From assembly GCF_036226665.1 (NCBI RefSeq), contig NZ_CP109007.1:2334501-2398500 (forward strand): a stretch of 64,000 nucleotides of DNA, given 5' to 3'. Positions 35,094 to 44,600 of this stretch are shown here, piece by piece. The position numbers and the translations under genes were made by a program. The notes under the pieces are model-generated. The model worked only from the letters and a program-made list of their open reading frames with translations, had not been told where the DNA came from and did not search any database. Position 1 is the first letter of the stretch. Every line of letters begins with the position of its first letter. Origin of the DNA: Streptomyces sp. NBC_00691. Its GTDB lineage: Bacteria; Actinomycetota; Actinomycetes; Streptomycetales; Streptomycetaceae.

Positions 35094-36491
35094 ATGCCGT
35101 ACTTCGACGCCGCGTCCGCCGCCCCGCTGCACCCCGTCGCCCGCCAGGCGCTGCTCGCCTCCCTCGACGAGGGCTGGGCCGATCCGGCCCGGCTGTACCG
35201 GGAGGGGCGGCGTGCCAGGCTGCTGCTCGACGCCGCGCGGGAGGCGGCGGCGGACTCCGTGGGGTGCCGACCCGACGAGCTCGTATTCACTCCTTCGGGG
35301 ACGCGCGCGGTTCACGCGGGAATCTCGGGATCTCTCGCGGGGCGTCGGCGTGTCGGAAGCCGGGTCGTGGTCTCCGCGGTCGAACACTCCTCCGTACTGC
35401 ACGCGGCCGAGAGCCACGCGGCGGCGGGCGGAGCGGTGACGGAGGTCCCTGTGGGGCGGACGGGAGCGGTGGACGCGGACGGGTTCGCGGCCGCGCTCGA
35501 CTCCGGGGACGCGGGCCCGGCCGCCCTGGCGTGCCTCCAGTCGGCCAACCACGAGGTGGGGACCGAGCAGCCGGTGGCGGAGGTGGCCGAGGCCTGCCGG
35601 GCGGCGGGCGTGCCGCTGCTCGTGGACGCGGCCCAGTCGCTGGGCTGGGGACCGGTGGAGGGCGGCTGGTCGCTGCTCGCGGCGAGCGCGCACAAGTGGG
35701 GCGGGCCGGCCGGTGTGGGGCTGCTCGCGGTGCGGAAGGGCGTGCGGTTCGCGCCGCAAGGCCCTTCGGACGAGCGGGAGTCGGGCCGGGCGCCCGGTTT
35801 CGAGAACCTGCCGGCGATCGTGGCGGCGGCGGCCTCGCTGCGGGCGGTACGAGCGGAGGCGGCGGCCGAGGGGGCCCGGCTGCGGGCCCTGGTGGACCGG
35901 ATCCGGGCGAGGGTGCCGGAGCTCGTCCCGGACGTGGAGGTGGTGGGAGACCCGGTGCGGCGACTGCCCCATCTGGTGACGTTCTCCTGTCTGTACGTCG
36001 ACGGGGAGACGTTGCTGCACGAGCTGGACCGGGAGGGGTTCTCCGTCTCGTCCGGTTCCTCGTGCACGAGCTCGACGCTGACGCCCAGCCATGTGCTGCG
36101 CGCGATGGGGGTGCTGAGCGAGGGGAACGTCCGGGTGTCGCTGCCCGCCGGCACGGCGGAGGAGGACGTGGACCGCTTCCTGGAGGTGCTGCCGGGGGTG
36201 GTGGCGGGGGTACGGGAGCGGCTCGGCGCGCCGGTGACGTCACCGGCGGTCGCGCCGGGACCGGACTCCCTCGTGGTGGACGCGCTCGGCCGGCGCTGCC
36301 CGATCCCGGTGATCGAACTGGCGAAGGTCATCGGGGACGTGCCGGTGGGCGGGACGGTGACGGTCCTGGCGGACGACGCGGCGGCGCGGCTGGACATTCC
36401 GGCCTGGTGCGAGATGCGGGGGCAGGAGTACCTGGGCGAGTCGCCTGCGGCGGGGGGCGGGGTGGCGTACGTGGTACGCCGGGTGAGCTGA
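35094..36491 (+). CDS. Cysteine desulfurase fused to a TusA-like sulfur-carrier domain
   Basis: This 465-residue protein joins an IscS/NifS-like desulfurase (about 1-375) with a TusA/SirA domain (about 390-465). The PLP Lys is in ASAHKWGGPAG (Lys201); the sulfur-accepting Cys is in SSGSSCTSSTLTPSH (Cys324); the TusA Cys is in RRCPIPVIELAK (Cys402). Sulfur removed from cysteine can thus be passed within one chain to the carrier domain, as needed for tRNA thiolation or cofactor sulfur. The ATG at 35094 is supported by a leaderless promoter. Divergent from ctaC. Confidence 0.9.
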   Translation: MPYFDAASAAPLHPVARQALLASLDEGWADPARLYREGRRARLLLDAAREAAADSVGCRPDELVFTPSGTRAVHAGISGSLAGRRRVGSRVVVSAVEHSSVLHAAESHAAAGGAVTEVPVGRTGAVDADGFAAALDSGDAGPAALACLQSANHEVGTEQPVAEVAEACRAAGVPLLVDAAQSLGWGPVEGGWSLLAASAHKWGGPAGVGLLAVRKGVRFAPQGPSDERESGRAPGFENLPAIVAAAASLRAVRAEAAAEGARLRALVDRIRARVPELVPDVEVVGDPVRRLPHLVTFSCLYVDGETLLHELDREGFSVSSGSSCTSSTLTPSHVLRAMGVLSEGNVRVSLPAGTAEEDVDRFLEVLPGVVAGVRERLGAPVTSPAVAPGPDSLVVDALGRRCPIPVIELAKVIGDVPVGGTVTVLADDAAARLDIPAWCEMRGQEYLGESPAAGGGVAYVVRRVS

Positions 36492-36671
36492 CGCTCCGGC
36501 GCCGTGCCGGTCCGCGACCGCGGGGCTCGCGGAGCCGCGTCGCGCAGTCCCCGGTCGCGCGGCCCGTCCGCCTGCCGCGCGCGCACGCCTCGTGGGGGTG
36601 CCGCCCGCGCCACCCTCACGCCTGCCGGGGCCGCGCTCCCGTCGCCGACCGCCGTGTGGACCGTCGTCCCT

Positions 36672-36692
36672 CCCCCAGACTTCGTCCGGGGG
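36672..36692. repeat. CCCCCAGAC-TTC-GTCCGGGGG intergenic hairpin
   Basis: This stem-loop with one A-C mismatch, followed by TGCCCCCA, resembles an inverted repeat often seen between Streptomyces genes (recalled from other genomes). It could terminate the desulfurase transcript. Confidence 0.5.
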
Positions 36693-36724
36693 TGCCCCCA
36701 GGGCGGGACGACCGCCCACGACGA

Positions 36725-36763
<39 letters not shown>

Positions 36764-37738
36764 TCAGGACAGGTGGGACTGGACCTCTGTCGCCGCTTCT
36801 TCGCCGTACGCCTTCTTGAAGCGGTCCATGAAGTTCGTCCGCCGCAGCGTGTACTCCTGCGTTCCCAGCGTCTCGATCACCAGCGTCGCGAGCATGCACC
36901 CGACCTGCGCCGCACGCTCGTGGCCCACACCCCAGGACAGGCCCGTCAGGAAGCCCGCGCGGAACGCGTCGCCGACGCCGGTCGGGTCGACCTTCGCCGT
37001 CTCCTCCGCGCACGCGACCTCGATCGGCGTGTCGCCGACGCGCTCGATGCGCACGCCGCGCGAGCCGAGCGTGGTGACGCGGTGGCCGACGCGGGCGAGG
37101 ATCTCGGCGTCGGTCCAGCCCGTCTTGGACTCGATGAGGCCCTTCTCGTACTCGTTGGAGAAGAGGTACGTGGCGCCGTCCAGGAGCGTGCGGATCTCGT
37201 CGCCGTCCATCCGCGCGATCTGCTGCGAGAAGTCCGCGGCGAAGGGGATGCCGCGCGTCTTGCACTCCTCCGTGTGGCGGAGCATCGCCTCGGGGTCGTC
37301 GGCGCCGATGAGGACGAGGTCGAGCCCGCCCACCCGGTCGGCGACGGCCTTCAGCTCGATCAGCCGGGCCTCGCTCATCGCGCCCGTGTAGAAGGAGCCG
37401 ATCTGGTTGTGGTCCTTGTCCGTGGTGCAGACGAAGCGGGCCGTGTGCAGGACCTCGGAGATGCGGACCGAGCCGGTGTCGACGCCGTGGCGGTCGAGCC
37501 AGCCGCGGTACTCGTCGAAGTCGTAGCCGGCCGCGCCCACCAGGATCGGGGTGCCGCCGAGCTGGCCCATGCCGAAGCAGATGTTGGGGCCGACGCCGCC
37601 GCGCCGGACGTCGAGGTTGTCGACGAGGAACGAGAGGGACACCGTGTGCAGCTGGTCGGCCACCAGCTGGTCGGCGAACCGGCCGGGGAAGGTCATGAGG
37701 TGGTCGGTGGCGATGGAGCCGGTGACTGCGATACGCAC
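36764..37738 (-). CDS. PfkB-family adenosine kinase
   Basis: This 324-residue sugar kinase is predicted to phosphorylate adenosine to AMP. It opens with VTGSIATDHLMTFPGRFADQL and ends with the PfkB signature DPTGVGDAFRAGFLTG containing the catalytic Asp. Length and sequence closely follow mycobacterial adenosine kinase (for example SLSFLVDNLDVRRGGVGPN, FYTGAMSEARLIELK, recalled). Another purine nucleoside or ribose-type substrate is less likely. GTG start at 37738. It is transcribed alone. Confidence 0.88.
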   Translation of the reverse strand: MRIAVTGSIATDHLMTFPGRFADQLVADQLHTVSLSFLVDNLDVRRGGVGPNICFGMGQLGGTPILVGAAGYDFDEYRGWLDRHGVDTGSVRISEVLHTARFVCTTDKDHNQIGSFYTGAMSEARLIELKAVADRVGGLDLVLIGADDPEAMLRHTEECKTRGIPFAADFSQQIARMDGDEIRTLLDGATYLFSNEYEKGLIESKTGWTDAEILARVGHRVTTLGSRGVRIERVGDTPIEVACAEETAKVDPTGVGDAFRAGFLTGLSWGVGHERAAQVGCMLATLVIETLGTQEYTLRRTNFMDRFKKAYGEEAATEVQSHLS

Positions 37739-37871
37739 GGCGGGGTGCTCCTGCGGGAAGGCGGCAATGACGGACTTTCACGCTACCGGCTGGTGGCCTC
37801 ACTGCCGAACAGTGGAAACTACCCCAGAGTAGGTCTTTTCCCCGGGGGCGTGCGGTGCATACGGTGCGCCC

Positions 37872-38078
37872 ATGACCATCTACCCCGCTTCACGTGAGCG
37901 ACACGAGTCCGAGCCGAGCCTCGCCGACCTGCGGGGCGACGGCGCGCGGATGGCTCCGCACTGGGTGACTCCCGCCGCTCCGGCGCCCGCTCCGGTCTCC
38001 CCCGCGCTGATCCACGGGGTCGTCGTCCCGGCGGCCTCGGCACGGCTCATCGACGCGACCGCCGAATACGGCGGCTGA
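37872..38078 (+). CDS. Small hypothetical protein
   Basis: This 68-residue frame shows strong G/C at third codon positions, which supports coding. The sequence is Ala/Pro-rich (TPAAPAPAPVSPAL) followed by IHGVVVPAASARLIDATAEYGG. No domain, signal peptide or TM segment. No convincing Shine-Dalgarno precedes the ATG. It lies 66 bp upstream of the large secreted protein gene. It could be a real conserved Streptomyces small protein or chance. Confidence 0.5.
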   Translation: MTIYPASRERHESEPSLADLRGDGARMAPHWVTPAAPAPAPVSPALIHGVVVPAASARLIDATAEYGG

Positions 38079-38144
38079 GGGACGGAACCGTCCGCGCACC
38101 CGCTCCGTCCCATCGGCGTCCGGTCGAGACGAGGGAGCGTTGCG

Positions 38145-39671
38145 GTGAGCGGAACGGAGAACGTACAGAGGCGGCGGAGCGTCATCGCGGCCTCGGTGGC
38201 GGCGGGTGTGCTGCTCGCCGGGGGCGGTGGCGTCTACCTCGCCACCACGGCATCCGGTGACGGAACCGGCGCGGCCGCCAGGGCCGCCGAGGCGACCGGT
38301 CCGCCGCCCCCGCTGCGCCTGGAGGGCGACAGCGGCGATGCCACCACCGGTGGCGACACACGGGGCGGTCCGGGCATCGCGCCCGGCGAGCCCGACCCCG
38401 GAGGCGGCCCGAACGGGACCGTCTACACAGCCAAGGGCCCACTCCCCCAAGGGCCCTCCTCGGCCGCGGTCCACCGGCCCGAGGGCCTGGTCACCTCGGC
38501 GGAGGTGACCAGGCTGGCCGAAGCGCTGGGCATCTCCGGGAGTCCCTCACTGGTGGGTGAGGTCTGGACGATCCGGCCCGAGAAGGACGGTTCGGGAGCC
38601 CGCCTCGACGTGGCACGGAAGGCGCCCGGGAACTGGACGTACTCCTGGTACGACGGCGGTCCGGCCGGCGACGCCTGCCTCAAGGGCAAGGCCTGCCCGC
38701 CGCCGGGCGAGTCGAAGCCCGCGCCGGGCGGCACACCGCTCAGCGAGGCGGCGGCGAAGGCGGCGGCCGCGCCGATCCTGAAGGCGCTGGGCCAGGACGA
38801 TGCCAAGGTCACCGCGACCGGTGTGGTGAACGGTTCGGTGCGGGTGGTCAACGCCGATCCGGTGGTGGGCGGGCTGCCGACGTACGGCTGGTCGACGGGG
38901 CTGCACATCGCCCGGGACGGCCGCGCGGTCTCCGGGAGCGGGACGCTCAAGGATCCGGCCGAGGGCGCCACGTACCCGGTGATCGGGGCGGCGAAGGCGC
39001 TCGCCGCGCTGAACGAGGACTCGAAGGGCACCGGCCCGATCGGTGTGGGGCGCTGCCCCACGGCCCCGCCCGGCGTGGACGGGAACGGGAGGACGGAGGA
39101 CGCCCGGACCGGCGGGAAGCCCGCGCCGGGGCACGTCGAGCCCACTCCGCCCTGCCAGACGATCGTGGACAGGGCCGCGCCCGACCAGGTGCCGGTGACC
39201 GCCGCGGTCTTCGGGCTGGCGGCGCGGGACGTGGCGGGTGAGCGGGTGCTCGTACCGTCGTGGCTGTTCACCGCGGACCCGGCCGAGGGCGCGCCGTACA
39301 CGGTGGTGCGGACGGCGGTGGCTCCGGAGTACCTGGTACCCCCCGAGAAGCCCTCCCAGGAACCGACGCCGGCGCCCACGCCCCCTCCCGGTGACGGTGC
39401 GCAGGCCGCGCGGGTCGTCGAGTCCGTCCGAGTCCAGGGGGGCGGCAAGGAGCTGGCCGTCACCTTCTGGGGCGGGGTGTGCAGCACGTACACCGTGAAG
39501 GCCGACGAGCAGCCGGACCGGGTGACGGTGCGGATCGTGGAGAAGACCGATCCCGACCGGGTCTGCATCATGATCGCCAAGGACTTCACGACGACGGTGA
39601 CGCTGGGGAGCCCGCTGGGCGACCGGCCGGTGGTCGACGCGGCGAGCGGCGAGGCGGTGCCGCGCCGCTGA
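38145..39671 (+). CDS. Large anchored or secreted protein, Gly/Pro-rich
   Basis: This 508-residue protein has a single N-terminal TM helix or uncleaved signal (VIAASVAAGVLLAGGGGVYLA), a Gly/Pro-rich linker of about 80 residues, and an extracytoplasmic region of about 370 residues with no recognised enzyme motif. A Pro-rich stretch (EKPSQEPTPAPTPPPGDG) separates the last domain. Four or more Cys in the outer part could form disulfides. GTG at 38145 follows GAGGGAG. It occupies the position of the S. coelicolor SCO2160 large membrane protein. Function unknown. Confidence 0.82.
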   Translation: MSGTENVQRRRSVIAASVAAGVLLAGGGGVYLATTASGDGTGAAARAAEATGPPPPLRLEGDSGDATTGGDTRGGPGIAPGEPDPGGGPNGTVYTAKGPLPQGPSSAAVHRPEGLVTSAEVTRLAEALGISGSPSLVGEVWTIRPEKDGSGARLDVARKAPGNWTYSWYDGGPAGDACLKGKACPPPGESKPAPGGTPLSEAAAKAAAAPILKALGQDDAKVTATGVVNGSVRVVNADPVVGGLPTYGWSTGLHIARDGRAVSGSGTLKDPAEGATYPVIGAAKALAALNEDSKGTGPIGVGRCPTAPPGVDGNGRTEDARTGGKPAPGHVEPTPPCQTIVDRAAPDQVPVTAAVFGLAARDVAGERVLVPSWLFTADPAEGAPYTVVRTAVAPEYLVPPEKPSQEPTPAPTPPPGDGAQAARVVESVRVQGGGKELAVTFWGGVCSTYTVKADEQPDRVTVRIVEKTDPDRVCIMIAKDFTTTVTLGSPLGDRPVVDAASGEAVPRR

Positions 39672-39691
39672 GAACGGGCGGGCGGGTACGA

Positions 39692-39735
39692 CCGAGGGCG
39701 GCGGCCCGGGATCTCTCCCGGGCCGCCGCCCTCGG
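39692..39735. terminator. Very strong bidirectional terminator
   Basis: CCGAGGGCGGCGGCCCGGGA and its exact complement form a 20-bp perfect stem with a TCTC loop between convergent genes. Confidence 0.88.
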
Positions 39736-39756
39736 ACATGTACAGCCGTGCGCGGC

Positions 39757-40113
39757 TTAGCTGAACGAGTCGCCGCAGGCGCAGGAACCCGTGGCGTTCG
39801 GGTTGTCGATGGTGAAGCCCTGCTTCTCGATGGTGTCGACGAAGTCGATCGAGGCGCCGCCCAGGTACGGGGCGCTCATGCGGTCGGTGACGACCTTGAC
39901 GCCGTCGAAGTCCTTCACGACATCGCCGTCGAGCGAACGCTCGTCGAAGAACAGCTGGTAACGCAGGCCGGAGCAGCCGCCGGGCTGAACGGCGACGCGC
40001 AGGGCCAGGTCCTCGCGGCCTTCCTGGTCGAGGAGGGCCTTGACCTTGGCCGCGGCGGCGTCGGACAGGAGGATGCCGTCGCTGACAGTGGTCTTCTCGT
40101 CCGATACGGACAT
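39757..40113 (-). CDS. erpA: Iron-sulfur cluster insertion protein ErpA/IscA type
   Basis: This 118-residue A-type carrier delivers Fe-S clusters to apoproteins. The three ligand cysteines are present: GGCSGLRYQ and CACGDSFS. The ATG at 40113 is preceded by GGGAGA; the upstream open frame to 40401 is not conserved-looking. Divergent from nadA, whose [4Fe-4S] product is a plausible client. Confidence 0.93.
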   Translation of the reverse strand: MSVSDEKTTVSDGILLSDAAAAKVKALLDQEGREDLALRVAVQPGGCSGLRYQLFFDERSLDGDVVKDFDGVKVVTDRMSAPYLGGASIDFVDTIEKQGFTIDNPNATGSCACGDSFS

Positions 40114-40393
40114 CTGCTTCTCTCCCGGTGTGTACGGAGACTGCTTGCCGACGGTTGCAACCGACGGTGCCCCGGATTCATTCCGGGCCGTGTGGGGTCT
40201 TTCTCTCTTCATGCTCGCACACCCTGTCCCGAAGCGGGGACGGCCGAGGTCACCGGTGGGGGCGACGGAGCCCGGCGTCGGCGACCGCGAATTCGTCACA
40301 TCGACACTATGGACATCGTCAACGTGACGTGAAGCGGTTATGATAGATAGCGTCATTTCGACGAAAAGGTTCTCCGAAGAAAGGGTGCGTGAC
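40114..40393. promoter_or_regulatory. Divergent erpA-nadA control region
   Basis: A 10-bp palindrome GGTTGCAACC (40153-40162) is flanked by direct CCGACGG copies (40148-40154 and 40161-40167), close to the erpA start. CCCGGA-TTCAT-TCCGGG forms a small hairpin nearby. On the nadA side, TATGAT near 40338-40343 is a -10 candidate lying between TGACG and CGTCA arms. Confidence 0.45.
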
Positions 40394-41593
40394 GTGACCA
40401 CGGCCCAAGCCCGTCATGATCTCGACGTCCAGCCGTCGCCGCTCGCCCTGCTTCTGCTCGGTCGCGAGGCCGACCCGAAGAGCGAGCGCGGCGTGGAGTG
40501 TCCCGGCGATCTGCCGTCGCCCTCCGACCCGGACCTGGTGGCGCGCGCCCGCGCTGCCAAGGAGAAGCTCGGGGACAAGGTCTTCGTGCTCGGCCACCAC
40601 TACCAGCGCGACGAGGTCATCCAGTTCGCCGATGTCACCGGCGACTCGTTCAAGCTCGCGCGTGACGCGGCGGCCAAGCCCGAGGCCGAGTACATCGTCT
40701 TCTGCGGCGTGCACTTCATGGCCGAGTCGGCCGACATCCTGACCGGCGACGAGCAGAAGGTCGTCCTGCCCGACCTCGCGGCCGGCTGCTCGATGGCCGA
40801 CATGGCCACCGCCGAGCAGGTCGCCGAGTGCTGGGACGTGCTGACCGAGGCCGGCATCGCCGACCAGGTCGTGCCCGTCTCGTACATGAACTCCTCGGCC
40901 GACATCAAGGCCTTCACCGGCAAGCACGGGGGCACGATCTGCACCTCGTCCAACGCCGAGCGCGCCCTGGACTGGGCCTTCGAGCAGGGGGAGCCCGGCA
41001 CGACCAAGGTGCTGTTCCTGCCGGACCAGCACCTGGGCCGCAACACGGCCGTCCGCGACATGGGCATGTCCCTCGACGACTGCGTCCTGTACAACCCGCA
41101 CAAGCCGAACGGCGGGCTGACCGTCGAGGAGCTGCGCGCCGCCAAGATGATCCTGTGGCGGGGTCACTGCTCGGTGCACGGCCGCTTCTCGCTGGACTCG
41201 GTCAACGACGTCCGCGAGCGCGTCCCGGGCGTGAACGTGCTCGTCCACCCCGAGTGCCGGCACGAGGTCGTCGCCGCCGCCGACTACGTGGGCTCGACCG
41301 AGTACATCATCAACACCCTGGAGGCGGCCCCGGCCGGTTCCAAGTGGGCGATCGGCACGGAGCTGAACCTGGTCCGCCGTCTGGCGAACCGATTCGCCGA
41401 TCAGGACAAGGAGATCGTCTTCCTCGACAAGACGGTCTGCTTCTGCTCGACGATGAACCGCATCGACCTGCCGCACCTGGTGTGGACCCTGGAGTCGCTG
41501 GCCGAGGGCAACCTCGTCAACCAGATCCAGGTCGACAAGGAGACGGAGAGCTTCGCGAAGCTCGCGCTGGAGCGGATGCTCGCTCTGCCGTAA
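40394..41593 (+). CDS. nadA: Quinolinate synthase
   Basis: This 399-residue [4Fe-4S] enzyme condenses iminoaspartate with dihydroxyacetone phosphate to quinolinate for NAD. Signature pieces are LGHHYQRDEVIQFADVTGDS, FCGVHFMAESADIL (Cys), PDLAAGCSMADMA, VLVHPECRHEV (Cys) and KTVCFCSTM (Cys). The GTG at 40394 gives MTTAQ, which matches the S. coelicolor N-terminus as remembered; another GTG is at 40385. AAAGGG lies about 10 nt upstream. nadB and nadC are not in the window. Confidence 0.95.
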   Translation: MTTAQARHDLDVQPSPLALLLLGREADPKSERGVECPGDLPSPSDPDLVARARAAKEKLGDKVFVLGHHYQRDEVIQFADVTGDSFKLARDAAAKPEAEYIVFCGVHFMAESADILTGDEQKVVLPDLAAGCSMADMATAEQVAECWDVLTEAGIADQVVPVSYMNSSADIKAFTGKHGGTICTSSNAERALDWAFEQGEPGTTKVLFLPDQHLGRNTAVRDMGMSLDDCVLYNPHKPNGGLTVEELRAAKMILWRGHCSVHGRFSLDSVNDVRERVPGVNVLVHPECRHEVVAAADYVGSTEYIINTLEAAPAGSKWAIGTELNLVRRLANRFADQDKEIVFLDKTVCFCSTMNRIDLPHLVWTLESLAEGNLVNQIQVDKETESFAKLALERMLALP

Positions 41594-41614
41594 CGGTCCT
41601 CCGGTCCGTACGCC

Positions 41615-41650
41615 GAAGGGGCGCCCCGCGTGATCGCGGGGCGCCCCTTC
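41615..41650. terminator. Bidirectional terminator
   Basis: GAAGGGGCGCCCCGCG and its exact complement (16-bp stem) around TGAT lie between the convergent nadA and RND pump genes. Confidence 0.87.
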
Positions 41651-41665
41651 CTCGTGCCGTACGGG

Positions 41666-44600
41666 TCAGACCGCGGCCGGCTCCTTCGCCTGCGGCGGGA
41701 CGGACGCGTCGCCCGCCGTGGCGTCCCTCTTCGCCGCCTTCTTCTTCGCGCGGCGCTCCTTGCGGAGCTCCACCATCGCGTAGAGCGTCGGGACGAGGAG
41801 CAGCGTCAGCAGCGTCGACGTGATCAGACCGCCGATCACCACCACGGCCAGCGGCTGGGCGATGAAGCCGCCCTCACCGGTGATGCCGAGCGCCATCGGC
41901 AGCAGGGCGAAGATCGTCGCCAGGGCGGTCATCAGGATCGGGCGGAGCCGGTGCCGGCCACCCTCGATCACCGCTTCGACGACGCCGAGACCCTGTGCCC
42001 GGTACTGGTTGATCAGGTCGATCAGGACGATCGCGTTCGTGACGACGATGCCGATGAGCATCAGCATGCCGATCATCGCCGGGACGCCCATCGCGGTGTC
42101 GGTGACCACCAGGAGACCGATCGCGCCGGTCGCGGCGAACGGGATCGAGACCAGCAGGATCAGCGGCTGGATCAGCGACCGGAAGGTCGCGACGAGCAGC
42201 ATGAAGACGATCGCGACGGCCGCGAGCATCGCCAGGAACAGGTTGAGGAAGGCCTCGGACTGGTCCTCGGAGACACCGCCGATGCTGGCGGTGGCGCCCT
42301 CGGGCAGGTCGAGCGCGTCGATCTTCTGCTGCAGGGTGGCGCTCACCGCGCCGGTGTTGTCGCCGACCGGCTTGGCCGTGATCGTCGCGGCGCGGGCGCC
42401 GTCGATCCGGGTCATGGACACCGGGCCGGGGACGAGCTCGACGGTGGCGATGTCGCCCAGCTTCACCGGGCCGAGGGGCAGCGCCTTGAGCCCGGCCAGG
42501 GTGGTGACCGGCTTCGCCGAGGTGATGAGGACGTCCCGCTCGCTGTCGTCGAGGATCGCCTTGGCGGTCGGGGCGCCCCGGACCGCCTGGCCGACGATCA
42601 TGCCGAGCGAGGCGGAGTCGAAGCCGGCGTCGGCCGCCTCGGGCTTCGCCTTGACCGAGATGCGCGGCACGGACTGCGAGAGGTCGCTCTGGACGTCGGT
42701 GACGTCCTTGATGCCCGCGATGGCGGCCCGGACCTGCTCCGAGGCCTTCTGGAGGACCTCGGCGTCGGCGGCCTTGACGACCACGCTCAGGTCCTGGCTG
42801 CCGAAGCCGTCACCGGCGGAGAGCTTGGTGTCGCCGATGCCGTCGAGGGCGGCGAGGCCCTTCTCGATGGCGTCACGGGTCTTCTCGAAGGAGGCGGACT
42901 CCTCCAGGCTGACCTGGTAGGTGGCCTGGTTGGTGCCGGTGCCGCCGCCGAAGGCCGCCATGAAGCCGGACGAGCCGACGTTGACCTGGTAGTCCTTCAC
43001 GCCGTCGGTGTCCGCGAGGAGCTTCTCGACCTTCTTCGCGGCCGCGTCGGAGGCGTCGAGGGCGGTGCCGGGCGCCAGCTCCTGCTGGATGCTGAGCACC
43101 TCCTGCTCCCCCTGGTCGAAGAAGTTCGTCTTCAGGAGCGGAGCCATGCCGAAGGTGACGATCAGGACGGCGAACGCGATGGCGAGGCTGGTGAGCCGGC
43201 GCCGGGTCGCGAACTTCAGGACCGGCACGTACAGACGCTGGAGACGGCTCTTCTCCTCCTTCTCCTCGGCCAGCCTGCGGGCCTCCGCCAGGTCCTCCGG
43301 GGTGCCCTTGGGGGCGCGCAGGAACCAGAACGACAGGACCGGGACGACCGTCAGGGAGACGAGCAGCGAGGCCAGCAGGGCCGCCGTGACCGTCAGCGAG
43401 AACGAGCCGAACAGCTCGCCGATCATGCCGCCGGTCAGACCGATCGGCAGGAAGACGGCGACGGTCGTGAGCGTCGAGGAGGTGACGGCGCCCGCCACCT
43501 CGCGGACCGCGGTGAGGATGGCGGCCTGCCGCTCCTCGCCGTAGCCGAGGTGACGCTTGATGTTCTCCAGGACCACGATCGAGTCGTCGACGACCCGGCC
43601 GATGGCGATGGTGAGCGCGCCTAGGGTCAGCATGTTGAGCGAGAGGTCCCGGGTCCACAGCACGATGAGCGCGAGGACGACCGAGAGCGGGATGGAGACC
43701 GCGGTGACCAGGGTGGACCGGATCGACGCGAGGAAGACCAGGATCACCAGGACGGCCATGACGAGGCCGAGGGCACCCTCGGTGGTCAGGCCGGAGACGG
43801 CCTTGGCGACGGCCGGGCCCTGGTCGGAGACGACGGTCAGCTCGGCGCCCGCGCCGAGGTCGGCGCGCAGCTCGGGCAGCTTCTCCGCGACGGCGTCGGA
43901 GATCGCGACGGCGCTGCCGTCCTTGTCCATGGTGGCCATGACGGCGAGGCTGGCCTTGCCGTTGGTCCGGGTGAGGGAGACGCGCGGCGACTCCTCCTGC
44001 CGGACGGTGGCGACGTCCCCGAGGCGGACCGCCTTGCCCTTGCCGGGGGTGGCCGCCGGGATCCGGAGGTCCTCGATCTGCCGCAGCGAGGTGAAGCCGC
44101 CGCCGACCTGGATGGTGCGGCTCTTGCCCGTCTCGGAGAAGGAGCCGGCCGGGAGGGTGCCGCCGCCGGAGCGGAGGGCCTCACCGAGCTTCATGGTCGT
44201 GAGACCGGCCGCGGCGAGCTTGCGCTCGTCCGGGGTGACGGAGACCTGGAGGTCCTGGACGCCGGTGACGGAGACCTGGCCGACGCCCTCGATGCCTTCG
44301 AGGGCGGGCACGACGGTGCGGTCCAGCAGGTCGGCGAGCGCCTGCGGGTCCTGGTCGGAGGCGGCGGCGAGGACGACGGTCGGGATGTCGTCCGTGGAGC
44401 CGGCCACGACCTGCGGGTCGACCGTGTCGGGCAGTTCGGCGCGGGCCCGGTTGACGGCCTGCTGGACGTCGGCGACCAGCTGCTTCGTCGACTCGTCGCC
44501 GTAGTCGAAGGAGGCCATGATGAGCGCCATGCCCTCGGAGGCCGTGGAGGTGACCGACTTCAGGCCGTCGACGGCCTTGAGGTTGTTCTCCAGGGGCTCG

